DNA from: Sporolactobacillus spathodeae
Lineage (GTDB): Bacteria > Bacillota > Bacilli > Bacillales > Sporolactobacillaceae
Assembly: GCF_016908935.1 (NCBI RefSeq)
Contig: NZ_JAFBEV010000017.1
Span: forward strand, 1 to 60,443
DNA length: 60,443 nt
Direction: 5' to 3'
Below the pieces are notes generated by a model. The model saw only the letters and a program-made list of their open reading frames with translations, was not told the origin of the DNA and did no database searches. Made by a program: the position numbers and the translations under genes. Numbering within the stretch: the first letter of the stretch is position 1; the number at the start of each line of letters is the position of its first letter. Shown in pieces: positions 26,610 to 35,674 of this stretch.

Positions 26610-26886
26610 TGGTTGACCCCCGGAAATTTTAATATTCGTTGAGACGTTAAAAGTATCTTCGAAAAGCGTAAAGAATTCTGCTTTGTATCCTCTAAGATAT
26701 TTGATAAAATACTTGGTAATCAGTGGTAAAAGAGGTGGCAATATTGATATATTTCACTGGTATTAATCAAAACATGTGTTAAAACCTCTTTAGAGTATGA
26801 ACAAATATCATGCAAAACTGTAGAAAATATTATCAGCAATTTGCCAATAAGTATGTTCACGATGACATTGTAATAATGTAAGGTTA

Positions 26887-26916
26887 TTGCAGATTTAAAG
26901 AATGTAATTTTATAAT
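26887..26916 (+). promoter_or_regulatory. Promoter of the 69-aa gene
   Basis: TTGCAG and TATAAT 18 nt apart, about 35 nt upstream of the start codon. Otherwise the gap 26610-26948 is AT-rich and empty. Confidence 0.6.
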
Positions 26917-26948
26917 GTGATTATTAATAAAATATAGGAGTTGATATA

Positions 26949-27158
26949 ATGACTGAACCGGTTACAGTTGATATGGCAATTGTTGATTGTGATAAGGAAA
27001 AACTTTTAAGGCGTGTAAAAAATTATCAATCAGAGTACAACGCTAGTAACAATTGTGATTCTAAGATTATTTTAAAACCTGATCCTAATACAATTGCGTT
27101 TGATGGAGTAACATCACATTCATTTTTATTACATCTTGAGGAAACCAAACGATATTGA
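26949..27158 (+). CDS. Small hypothetical protein, 69 aa
   Basis: ATG with ATAGGAG 9 nt upstream, a sigma-A type promoter and a terminator right behind it, so this is probably a real gene. The protein (MTEPVTVDMAIVDCDKEKLL...) has no recognised family, no signal peptide, a Lys/Asp-rich first half and a C-terminal hydrophobic strand. Base composition is AT-rich like the defence island that begins here; it may be the island's first cargo gene. Confidence 0.6.
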   Translation: MTEPVTVDMAIVDCDKEKLLRRVKNYQSEYNASNNCDSKIILKPDPNTIAFDGVTSHSFLLHLEETKRY

Positions 27159-27168
27159 TTGATAGACT

Positions 27169-27192
27169 GCATCCCTAAACGGATGCTTTTTA
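27169..27192 (+). terminator. Terminator of the 69-aa gene
   Basis: GCATCC/GGATGC stem with a 6-nt loop followed by TTTTT, 11 nt after the stop codon. Confidence 0.8.
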
Positions 27193-27332
27193 ATTATTGG
27201 CCATTTTTTAACTTTACCATGCCTAGGCCAGATATCGAATATTTTAATTTTCGAGAAGATGTTAAATATCCTCCCCTATTTAAAATGAACCATCAATTAG
27301 AGAGTGCTATACTTACCTTTAATTTCCCCCAT

Positions 27333-28061
27333 TCAGACCTCTTCCACGAGTTCCTTATATACCTCTGTTATCTTGACCGGAACGTATCTATACGTCAGAT
27401 GTTCGGCAGAATACTCTTGAAGCGAATTGTCTACCTCGACAAAAAGCTCAAGCTGCTCGTTTACTCGCTCTGACACTGAACTGCCAACTGGTGGTTGGCT
27501 ATTGTTCATAATTGATCCCAGAGTGTACTCCGTACGCTGGACCTTCTGTACACCACGCCTAACCGGCAGCAACTGCCACTCGCTAAAAATAATTGGCCGT
27601 CCGTTCGTCGTGGTTTGCTTTAGTGCATCTCCTTGCGCCATATTAGCCTGAATAATAATTTTTGCACTATCTATCACATGCCTGTTGTCCGTTCCAGTAT
27701 AATGTTCGACCTGTTTCAAATAAGCACGATAGAAGACGCCAAACATATTCATCACCAGCATCTCAACATTGTCCTCGAGTAGTTCAATACCATAAAGCGA
27801 AGATAACGCAATCAGCGAATTTTGTTCATATTCTGCCAATGTTGCACTCATTTTTTCCGCAAGGCAGAGTTTACGATGCAAAATTTCAGTTAGAAATGCA
27901 CCTTCGCCAGCAGCAGGTTCTAGGAAAGTTGCCGTCAGAGAATGCAAATTTTCCTGCAACTCCTTTTGGTCGAGCATCAACTTGACGATCCGCTTGGGCG
28001 TGAACACCTCGCCGTGCTCTCTGACGCGCTGACTTGACTTGATCAGTTTCTCATCAACCAT
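27333..28061 (-). CDS. N6-adenine methyltransferase-like protein lacking the NPPY motif
   Basis: 242 residues from MVDEKLIKSS. The N-terminal EHGEVFTPKRIVKLML (motif X region) and FLEPAAGEGAFLTEIL (motif I, S-adenosylmethionine site) are those of type I/II N6-adenine methylases, followed by YGIELLEDNVEM and QGDALK. Where the catalytic [ND]PP[YF] motif should be, the sequence reads PIIFSEWQL, so the protein can probably bind SAM but may not methylate by itself. Its ATG overlaps the stop codon of the large upstream gene (TGATG), so the two products are probably made in a fixed ratio and may act as one complex. Confidence 0.8.
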   Translation of the reverse strand: MVDEKLIKSSQRVREHGEVFTPKRIVKLMLDQKELQENLHSLTATFLEPAAGEGAFLTEILHRKLCLAEKMSATLAEYEQNSLIALSSLYGIELLEDNVEMLVMNMFGVFYRAYLKQVEHYTGTDNRHVIDSAKIIIQANMAQGDALKQTTTNGRPIIFSEWQLLPVRRGVQKVQRTEYTLGSIMNNSQPPVGSSVSERVNEQLELFVEVDNSLQEYSAEHLTYRYVPVKITEVYKELVEEV

Positions 28062-31000
28062 CACTTCATCTCCTGCACCTTTGACTCAATGAAGTGTATC
28101 TCTGCATCGCTCAAACCATATTTGGTATATAATTGCTGGTCAATTTCGGCAGCTGACTTAGACCAGTCCATATCTGATGTCGGTGCAAAGTTTTGTAATG
28201 GAACCTTGCTCCATGTTGAAACAGGGTTGTGCTGAGTAATTTTAAGAATTCCTAGCATAACACGCGCAAACTTACTTTTAACATACTTAAACAGTGCCTT
28301 TGCTTCAGCTTCAGTTTGCAAATTACCAATTGAAATGAACGTTTGCGTATGGCCGACGAAAGGTTGACCAATGAAAGGTGTACTGATTGCTTCGCCCAGT
28401 GCGCCACTACCGTTGGATTCAGGAAGAATAACTTTATAGTGTTCAAAGTTGTCCGGTGCTTTCAAATAATCGCGTCGTATCCACCGGAACGATCGTTTTT
28501 TATCAGACAGGCCGAGCACTTGTACATACTCAAAACCATCACTTGGTCTATCTTTCAAAAAAACAATGTTATTTAACTTATCGATTGAGTTAGAGCGTAA
28601 ATCAAATGAATTACCCATCAGATTATGAACTTCAGGATGTTCTCGATCAACAAGTTCGGCAAAACGGTATGCTACTCCACCATAAACGATATTTGACAAT
28701 GATTGTTTAGTACGTTTATCTACCTTTGTCATTATTGTCTTTAGCTCATTGTATGGAGTAAAAATTTTGACAGGGGTAAACTCCGATCGCTGATCATAAA
28801 AAGTAATCGCTACTCCCCCTTTAATATCTGTTCTGGGAAATATTTCCGCACTGTTTGCATTGTAGTAAACTACTTTAAAGTGATTATTCTCAAGCATCTT
28901 CCGGTTCCATTCATGCGGTGTTTGACCAGCATCAAATAGGAATCGAGCGGGTGTAATTAGTGATACCTTTTCCCCAACTTTAATAGCCATATCCATAAAC
29001 AAGTTATAAATGGGGTTGCTTCGACCGTTTCCTTTGACTTCTTCTTGATAAGGCGGATTTCCAATCACAACATCGAACTTCATATTGGCAAACGCCCCCT
29101 CAATTTTTTCTACACCAGCATCAATGCTGGCCTTAGCTGTTTCAACAATACCATCAATATAGGCAATATTCGTCTGATAATCTCGATATCCTGATAGGGT
29201 TCTCTGAGTAATCGTCTTAGCCATCAGAGTCTTCGCAACAACAAAGATATTCTCCTGAAGTATCTTCTCCCATAAGTTATCCTCATCTTCTGGTGTGAAC
29301 TTACCAGCACGATAATTATTCAGCTCACTCTGTGCTTGGGAATACAGTGAGGTCGCCGCATACAACGGGTATAGACCCGTCTTAGAGTTTATCTCTAGTA
29401 TTCGCGCATCAGGCTTAAACACAGAAGCTGTTTCATCGGTATCAATCCAGTGTCTCACCGGAACGCCATCTTTGGACGTATAGCGATAATCATCGTCATA
29501 ATATGAATAACCGCCAATCGTTTTACCCAATTGCATGTTGACCACACGCCAAGGAGTAAGAACTGTTTCCTTATCTGGATTCTTAAATGTGCCGAAAATA
29601 GCAGCTATTTCAGCAGTACGCTCAAATGGTTCTAACTTATCGAGTCGACGGACACGTTGGCGAATAATACGTCCAGCCTCAATAAAGATTTGTGAGTCAT
29701 AATACTTTGCAAACTGACGGAACTTAACCTTTGTGACACCCTTCGGCATGAATTCTTCCCAGGATCGATCATCAACCAAGCGAATAAAAGTTGGGATGTC
29801 TACATCCTTACCGATATCGATTGCCATCCCATAAATCATCATCGGAATGCGAATCGATATGGAACGCAAGATTGAAATCATAGTCTTACGCTGTTTCTTG
29901 AGGCGCCTCATCCGATCGAGCAACTCTTGCTCTTCGGCGCTTCGTTCCTTATTAGGCTTCTTTTCTGCCTTTGTTGCCTTATCATATTCTTCATCAGTCA
30001 ACCCTTGGGAGTTTACATCAATTATGACCTTTTTCTTTTCTGCCTTCGTTGTGCCAACAATAGCCTTTAAATCATTAAATTTAGAAACATCAGCTTCATC
30101 CAATTTCAGCAACTCATCGCTGTACAAGGAATCATCGTCAAAACCAGATCGTACGGCCCTTTCTGCATAGACACGCTTCAGTTGTGTTAAAAGACTGTCG
30201 ACCTTGTACGGCTGCATTCCTTGACCTTGCTCACCAATGATCGGTAGAAAGTTCAGAAGTTCTCCCATCTTTAACTGTTGATCATGAGTCTGAAGCTTGC
30301 CGGCGCCAGTGTTTAGCCGTGTAGATTCAGCTATGACGGTTAGTGCACGATCAGGTGCAAAGTCGAATATGTAGCAATTTTTCTTCATACCTAGCTCTTC
30401 ATCGGCATACGGCGTCTGCGCACGAAACGCTGCTTGCAGATATTGCATGGCGCTATTGGTATTCGAAAGAAAGATAATCCCCGTCCACTCTGGAATATTT
30501 ACTCCAGTAGTTAACTTACGTACTGTCAGAGTGATCGTCTTAGTACGGGCTGGATGGTCAGTGATCGCCTTCCTAACTCTCTCGAGGTCGCCGTCATTAG
30601 CTTCAAGCGCATCACCATTATCAACTACATTGACGATTTTGTAATCAAAACCAAAAATAGGATGCCGCTCCATCAATGCCTTCATTGCCTTAGCGGCGGC
30701 AACAGAAGGCATAAGCCAAAGTGTATGTCGTAATTTCTCACGAAATTCTTTGGTCGAAAACGGAAAGCTTGTCTCTTTCGATGGGGTCGTGATGTTATTC
30801 AAGAATTGGTTGATCTTGGATTCATATACGAACTGGCCATCTTCGTTTACCTTGAAGAATTCATGGAAATTGAATGAACGCTGATCTATGTCCAGGAACC
30901 TGCTATCCGCGAAACGCTTTTTCATCTCAAATGTATACATTGAAACCTTCGGCAGAACAAGGTACGGATTCGCCTTATCTGGGTGTTCACTCGTCCACTT

Positions 31001-32437
31001 CACCTTAGCCTGCTGCTCCATGACATAGTCCCAGGTATACACCTGCTCCGGATTATATTGGTCAATCAAGTTAAACGGCGTGCCAGATAACTCCAAAAGG
31101 CGGGTCTTCGATTTGGTAACACCGGCGATCACCCTTTGCGCAGGTTCTGTCTGAGTGCCTTCATGGGCCTCATCAATAATGACCAGGCTCCAATCAACTT
31201 CCTTTACCAACCGGTTTTTATCTTTGACCTTACCTCCGAAAGTCTTTGAACTCCGCAGATCCTGAATGCTAGCAAAGTAAATAAAAGGTTGATCCGCCTG
31301 GAACAGCTTATCAAGCGAAGCGCCTTTAGTCTTTGAACCGTACATGTAGCCAGCAGAGGCCATATCAAGTTTCTTAAAATCATTAAACCAACTATTATTA
31401 ACTACAGGCCGATGGGTCATTATCAGCACCTTTGCGTACTGTTCATCTCTTATCAATTTCAGGGCAGAAAGAGTTTTTCCGAAACGCATCTTCGCATTCC
31501 ACAGCATCCTATTATAATGCTTAAACACTTTTTTGGTTCGCGCAACTGCTTCTATTTGCTCTGGCCGAAGAATGAGCTTAGCATTTGTATTTGTAACTGG
31601 TGCATTGATATATTCGCGTCCTTCTTTAACTGCCGCAATTGCGCACTTGACTGTATTAACATTGGTTATAAACCATTCGCGGCCCCCATTCTCAGTCAAC
31701 TCAGGGTCGCGTTTAATACCTGATCTATCCAAAACACGATGGACATCGTGGTCACTGAACCAAACATGCTTATCTTTGCGATACGCCAATTCTGCCCATT
31801 CAAGCTTAAACGGTACGGCGGATGTCCCCATGTATGTACGAATCCTAGCCTCAGAAGCTTCGCGAAGATCTGGGCTATTCTTAGTCAGGTCTGTTTCATA
31901 GCCATCAACGGTTGCTTCGCCGATTTTTTCTCGTCCAACATACGCCGGCCATTTGCCAGAAATATTGTCCCCAGTCTGGACATAGATCACTTTCCGATCA
32001 AACGTCGTATAAGGCTGCTCAACTACAGGTTCAGTAAAAATCGGTTGTGCACCTGTATAATCGCAATACCGCTCCGCAAACCAATACAATAAGTCAGCCA
32101 ACTGTCTGAGTACCTTAAGTCCTTCATCACGGGAGAATTGATTAAGCGTGTGCGTAGCACTATTTCCTGCACGTTTGATTGCATACAACAAATCAAGAAT
32201 GCGGGTATGCAGCAGATTATGGTGCTTAATTTCCAACAGGTTCTGACTGAATGTTTCGTTGTCATGCATATAGTTTTGATCCAGCACAAACTTTGAAATG
32301 TTTTCCGCAATTTTGCGAGCAGTTGTTAGCTCTGAAGCATATTCAGCTGAAGCAAACTGCCGCTCCGCTGTTTCTGCTACTGGAAAATAGTTCGCACTAT
32401 CTTCGTTTAGCTTTAAATACTCAAAATTTCTGCTCAT
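28061..32437 (-). CDS. GIY-YIG-like/SF2 helicase/N6-methyltransferase fusion (restriction-modification)
   Basis: Very large protein (1458-1464 residues depending on start; numbering here from the upstream ATG at 32455). About 155-265 resembles the T5orf172 branch of GIY-YIG nucleases (VIYVQTG, AYVGREKIGEA, AVPFKLEWAELAY, DVHRVLDRSGIK, GREWF). A superfamily-2 helicase follows: Walker A KMRFGKTLSA at 322-331, DEAH at 428-431, SGTP at 457-460, and a second RecA lobe with TLTVRKLTTGVNIPEW and QAAFRAQTPY. About 1017-1150 is an Eco57I-type methylase (motif I-like ILEINSKTGLYPL, motif IV NPPYQ at 1133), and the C-terminus should hold target recognition. CGGGAG lies 9 nt before the ATG at 32437. Architecture is like single-chain ATP-dependent (type ISP/IIG-like) restriction enzymes. 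Confidence 0.85.
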   Translation of the reverse strand: MSRNFEYLKLNEDSANYFPVAETAERQFASAEYASELTTARKIAENISKFVLDQNYMHDNETFSQNLLEIKHHNLLHTRILDLLYAIKRAGNSATHTLNQFSRDEGLKVLRQLADLLYWFAERYCDYTGAQPIFTEPVVEQPYTTFDRKVIYVQTGDNISGKWPAYVGREKIGEATVDGYETDLTKNSPDLREASEARIRTYMGTSAVPFKLEWAELAYRKDKHVWFSDHDVHRVLDRSGIKRDPELTENGGREWFITNVNTVKCAIAAVKEGREYINAPVTNTNAKLILRPEQIEAVARTKKVFKHYNRMLWNAKMRFGKTLSALKLIRDEQYAKVLIMTHRPVVNNSWFNDFKKLDMASAGYMYGSKTKGASLDKLFQADQPFIYFASIQDLRSSKTFGGKVKDKNRLVKEVDWSLVIIDEAHEGTQTEPAQRVIAGVTKSKTRLLELSGTPFNLIDQYNPEQVYTWDYVMEQQAKVKWTSEHPDKANPYLVLPKVSMYTFEMKKRFADSRFLDIDQRSFNFHEFFKVNEDGQFVYESKINQFLNNITTPSKETSFPFSTKEFREKLRHTLWLMPSVAAAKAMKALMERHPIFGFDYKIVNVVDNGDALEANDGDLERVRKAITDHPARTKTITLTVRKLTTGVNIPEWTGIIFLSNTNSAMQYLQAAFRAQTPYADEELGMKKNCYIFDFAPDRALTVIAESTRLNTGAGKLQTHDQQLKMGELLNFLPIIGEQGQGMQPYKVDSLLTQLKRVYAERAVRSGFDDDSLYSDELLKLDEADVSKFNDLKAIVGTTKAEKKKVIIDVNSQGLTDEEYDKATKAEKKPNKERSAEEQELLDRMRRLKKQRKTMISILRSISIRIPMMIYGMAIDIGKDVDIPTFIRLVDDRSWEEFMPKGVTKVKFRQFAKYYDSQIFIEAGRIIRQRVRRLDKLEPFERTAEIAAIFGTFKNPDKETVLTPWRVVNMQLGKTIGGYSYYDDDYRYTSKDGVPVRHWIDTDETASVFKPDARILEINSKTGLYPLYAATSLYSQAQSELNNYRAGKFTPEDEDNLWEKILQENIFVVAKTLMAKTITQRTLSGYRDYQTNIAYIDGIVETAKASIDAGVEKIEGAFANMKFDVVIGNPPYQEEVKGNGRSNPIYNLFMDMAIKVGEKVSLITPARFLFDAGQTPHEWNRKMLENNHFKVVYYNANSAEIFPRTDIKGGVAITFYDQRSEFTPVKIFTPYNELKTIMTKVDKRTKQSLSNIVYGGVAYRFAELVDREHPEVHNLMGNSFDLRSNSIDKLNNIVFLKDRPSDGFEYVQVLGLSDKKRSFRWIRRDYLKAPDNFEHYKVILPESNGSGALGEAISTPFIGQPFVGHTQTFISIGNLQTEAEAKALFKYVKSKFARVMLGILKITQHNPVSTWSKVPLQNFAPTSDMDWSKSAAEIDQQLYTKYGLSDAEIHFIESKVQEMK

Positions 32438-32653
32438 CTTATTCATCTCCCGCATGAACTGTTTCTCTCAAAAGAATTATCTCATAAATTACCATTGAGC
32501 GAGATGAAAATTGTAACCTGAGTTCCCGAAATGTATAACGATAAATACTTGAAAACGTTGATGTATGGCCGTTTGCACCGATTTCACACACTTGTTATAC
32601 ATTGATATTTATAACGAGTGATTTGAATTGGAAATGGCTTTAAATCAAGGATT

Positions 32654-32914
32654 TTACTCAAACATCATTACAGAAACCGGGAATGCAGGTTGTAAATTAG
32701 AAATTAATTCACAAATCTTATTTTGTTTGGTAGAGCAGATAAAAGCATCATGATCCAGTTCTAACGCACTACTCGTACCAGGTATTTCCCTGTAATCGAC
32801 GGTTTCAGCTTTCACAATACTGGAGCCATAATCATGAAAATCTATTATTGTTACTTGAATCCTTCACTCCAAAAAAGTTTTTAATTTCTTGAATAAGCGC
32901 TTGTTTTCCCCCAT
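32654..32914 (-). pseudogene. Probable frameshifted small gene
   Basis: Just after the DUF1643 gene the minus strand reads as protein-like sequence in two frames: GGKQALIQEIKNFFGVKDSS in one, then DFHDYGSSIVKAETVDYREI continuing to QPAFPVSVMMFE and a TAA stop in another. Neither frame has a full start-to-stop reading. A one-step frameshift would join them into about 85 residues. I do not know the family. The rest of 32438-32653 shows nothing. Confidence 0.4.
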
Positions 32915-32917
32915 AAA

Positions 32918-33577
32918 CTAATTTGCTTCAATTGATTGAAGCGTTCGATTAATCCACTCTTTTTTGCTTTCGTAAATACGTGGATTGGGATGATAATAAT
33001 AGGGACGGGTTTTGTGCCGCCAACCCTTGATATTTTTAATTAACTTGTGTTGAAATACTTCTTCAACCATACTTTTGATAAAAGGCTCAGTGCCCCAGCC
33101 GGCAATTAGTTCGACACTCGGATTAAATTGTAACAATTTCTTTAGTTCATTCTCTCGTTCTCTAGAAAAAATAGAATGATAGGTAAAAGAACAGTTCATT
33201 GCGTCCTTTAACTTGGCTTTAAAGTCCGTTAAATTACCAGAGCACAAATCAGAAAGATTTATAATGGATATCAGATTCCACTGTTCTATTTTCATAAGCC
33301 TCATGATTTGTTCCTGTGTCGGATCTGAATTGGCTTTAATGAATGGAACTTCTGCGCTCCTTGGATCGAGTACTGGAACCATTTCCTTCATTAAAGGATC
33401 GCATGATCCTGGATTGCAAAGGATAAAAATGGCATCAAGTGTGTTAGATGGAAAACCGATTCGCTTTATTCTGGCTTGGTTTCTACACTCAAATACTCTA
33501 TTACCAATCCCCACATTATAAAAGCTGGCTTCCACTTCAAATTCCATTAATAATTCCTTTTTACTAATGAGATCCAT
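32918..33577 (-). CDS. DUF1643 domain protein
   Basis: 219 residues. The pattern IFILCNPGSCDP, then DPTQEQIMRLMKIEQWNLISIINLSDL, then LIAGWGTEPF and a final HKTRPYYYHPNPR matches DUF1643, a family of unknown enzymatic function often seen in mobile and defence regions. AGGAGG lies 7 nt before the ATG at 33577; the GTG two codons earlier is too close. It is downstream of the HNH gene on the same strand. Confidence 0.75.
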   Translation of the reverse strand: MDLISKKELLMEFEVEASFYNVGIGNRVFECRNQARIKRIGFPSNTLDAIFILCNPGSCDPLMKEMVPVLDPRSAEVPFIKANSDPTQEQIMRLMKIEQWNLISIINLSDLCSGNLTDFKAKLKDAMNCSFTYHSIFSRERENELKKLLQFNPSVELIAGWGTEPFIKSMVEEVFQHKLIKNIKGWRHKTRPYYYHPNPRIYESKKEWINRTLQSIEAN

Positions 33578-33665
33578 ATCCACTCCTCCTAATCCGGTTC
33601 TCTTGATAATTTTTAAAGATTCCTAAAATAAGTTACTGGAATTCGTTTTACTTGAATCATATTGA

Positions 33666-34601
33666 CTATCCCAAATACACATTTTCATTATGCCATTCGA
33701 GATAATTCCGGTTCGGAAGTTGATCGCCGCGGTCAGGCAAAACGGCCAATTTGCTGCCGTGAAAGGCATAATACTCTTTGCCATTACCAAAGTCTTCTTT
33801 AATATGATGGCTCACTTCTACGGTCAGAGTCTTATCTATGGTGATATAGCCACGGTCAAATAAAGTATGGAAGTCGCTTCGAAGGAGCAAGCCGTTCGTT
33901 ATTTCATGAGGCCCATTCAAACTATAGGGCTTAATATGAGCAGCCTCCAATACAGGCAACGTTTTTTCGCCGGTTATGGCGCACCTTCTATGATAGGCAT
34001 CTGCAATCATCACTTTAAAAGCACCTTGACCAACTCGTGGTTTGATGATGCGTTCCTTGCCAAAGCGATTGAATGAGCCTTCCTTGATGATATACGCTTG
34101 GCTGTCTTCTATGTTTCTCAACCGCTCCTGTACTTGTTCGTATAATGATAAGCCAATAGGTTCAGATGTTTGATAAGTTTTGCCCTGAACAATATTACTG
34201 TTCCAGTTCTCAGGCTGAGCGATCCAATCCTTTTCGTCAAAATAGAATGGCATTGAAAGGATAATACAACCAATTTGTGGATCCGGATCAGAAAAATGAT
34301 TGGTTCTTTTGTATTTGTAGACACGATTATTGAGTTCCATTAAGCTATTTGCCCCATTGGCGATTCCAAACGCATCCCAAGCAAGAGATGTGGGGAGAAT
34401 AGAATAGTTTAAAAAGAAACCACCGCCAACAATGTAGTTCCGCGGGCTATGTGTCTTAAATAAAAATATATCCCCCTCATTCAATGCTTTAAAATTTGTA
34501 CGCCCACCTGGCTTCCAAAAGTTCACCTCATCACAGTTTGCCTGTTTCAAAGTCTTAAACCAATCAAAATCCGTAACGCCAACATACATTTTCATTGGCA
34601 T
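33666..34601 (-). CDS. HNH endonuclease with PUA/EVE-like N-terminal domain
   Basis: About 311 residues; numbering is from the most upstream ATG at 34607. The C-terminal half has the HNH_2 arrangement: C209 in RRCAITGE, H224 in LEAAHIKPYS, N238 in HEITNGLLL and H247 in FHTLFDRGYI. The N-terminal 150 residues (VTDFDWFKTLKQANCDEVNFW..., GDIFLFKTHSPRNYIVGGGFF) look like a PUA/EVE-type base-reading domain. Such fusions can act as modification-dependent (type IV-like) restriction enzymes; that is inference. Several ATGs are possible at the start; AAGGG favours the third (34601). The gene lies in the defence island between DUF1643 and NUMOD4 genes. Confidence 0.78.
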   Translation of the reverse strand: MPMKMYVGVTDFDWFKTLKQANCDEVNFWKPGGRTNFKALNEGDIFLFKTHSPRNYIVGGGFFLNYSILPTSLAWDAFGIANGANSLMELNNRVYKYKRTNHFSDPDPQIGCIILSMPFYFDEKDWIAQPENWNSNIVQGKTYQTSEPIGLSLYEQVQERLRNIEDSQAYIIKEGSFNRFGKERIIKPRVGQGAFKVMIADAYHRRCAITGEKTLPVLEAAHIKPYSLNGPHEITNGLLLRSDFHTLFDRGYITIDKTLTVEVSHHIKEDFGNGKEYYAFHGSKLAVLPDRGDQLPNRNYLEWHNENVYLG

Positions 34602-34684
34602 CATCATCGCCCTTATAAAGTATTAAAAGAATCTGACGAATTTATATAACGAGTACTATTCTCAATGGTTCAATGATATTTAAG

Positions 34685-35617
34685 TTATATTTTTGAAGGA
34701 AAATACAGTTGATTATAGATATTTGGATAGAATGGTATTCCTACAGCTTTATATCTGAAAAATGGATCCCGATGATCCCAATCCATCCCCATAGAGTTTG
34801 CAGGTAATCTTTCGTTCTCATTCTTTTTTGCAACTGTACACACAAAAAGAAACTGATCAAACAATTCGTTTATTAATTTTTCTGTCAACGATCCATTCAT
34901 TGCTGCATCAGAAATCTTTTTCAAGTAAATATTCTTCGGCACCATATGTTCAAATATGAGACTATTATTCGTATCCTTAGATAATAAAATCTCTCTTGCT
35001 TCCTCAGTAATAAAATCGGACATATTGTGTTTATTACATTTTAATTTATTTTGTCTGTAGTAACTTTGTGTTAAGAAGTATAGGTTTTCACCCATTCCCC
35101 TTTTAAAAAAATAAGCTCGCAAATCGTTATCTTTGATTTCTTTATTAAGCATGATTACATCAAATATATTATGTGCTAAAAAATCGATAAATTTCTTGCG
35201 ATACGGGGATTCTATTACATTAGTGATAGAGTTTGTTTTCAAATTATTATTTATTTTTGATTCACTTGCTATGGAAGTTTGCACTTTATTACTCATTACT
35301 TTCCTGATCTTTACCAATTCATGCTCAGAGTCTATGTTAAAACGATCTCGATGAATTTCACGCATCATATTTCCAGGAAAATATCGTTGGTAAAGATTGT
35401 CCACATTATAATTTTTCGCATCCCCATATTTATTAACTAATTTAACAGTTGAGAAACCATAAGGATCTCCATTTCTGACTTTTATTTTCCCCTTATAGTT
35501 CCTACCATTTATGCTCCTATCTAAGCTCCTTATTCTTCCATCATTCGAAATCTGATAGATTTCCTCATACCCTTCAATGTCGAGCCATTTAACAGAATTG
35601 ATAGAAACACACCTCAT
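34685..35617 (-). CDS. NUMOD4 domain protein
   Basis: 310 residues. The first 40 hold a NUMOD4 motif (VKWLDIEGYEEIYQISNDGRIRSLDR), usually found in homing-type HNH endonucleases. Here no HNH motif follows directly; instead there is an AT-rich, Lys/Asn-rich region with EHMVPKNIYL and a C-terminal DWDHRDPFFRYKAVGIPF, where EHMVPK could be part of a degenerate nuclease site. Codon use is strongly AT-biased, suggesting transfer. It may be a restriction subunit or a selfish nuclease; the function is not defined. Confidence 0.65.
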   Translation of the reverse strand: MRCVSINSVKWLDIEGYEEIYQISNDGRIRSLDRSINGRNYKGKIKVRNGDPYGFSTVKLVNKYGDAKNYNVDNLYQRYFPGNMMREIHRDRFNIDSEHELVKIRKVMSNKVQTSIASESKINNNLKTNSITNVIESPYRKKFIDFLAHNIFDVIMLNKEIKDNDLRAYFFKRGMGENLYFLTQSYYRQNKLKCNKHNMSDFITEEAREILLSKDTNNSLIFEHMVPKNIYLKKISDAAMNGSLTEKLINELFDQFLFVCTVAKKNENERLPANSMGMDWDHRDPFFRYKAVGIPFYPNIYNQLYFPSKI

Positions 35618-35674
35618 TTCTCGTAAGAATTGTCTTGAATATCTTTATCCCATACAAGATAACAGTCCCATCAC

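Noticed and set aside
32438-32653. Promoter or gene upstream of the large fusion gene
   Set aside because: AT-rich with no clear -35/-10 pair or open frame that I can defend.
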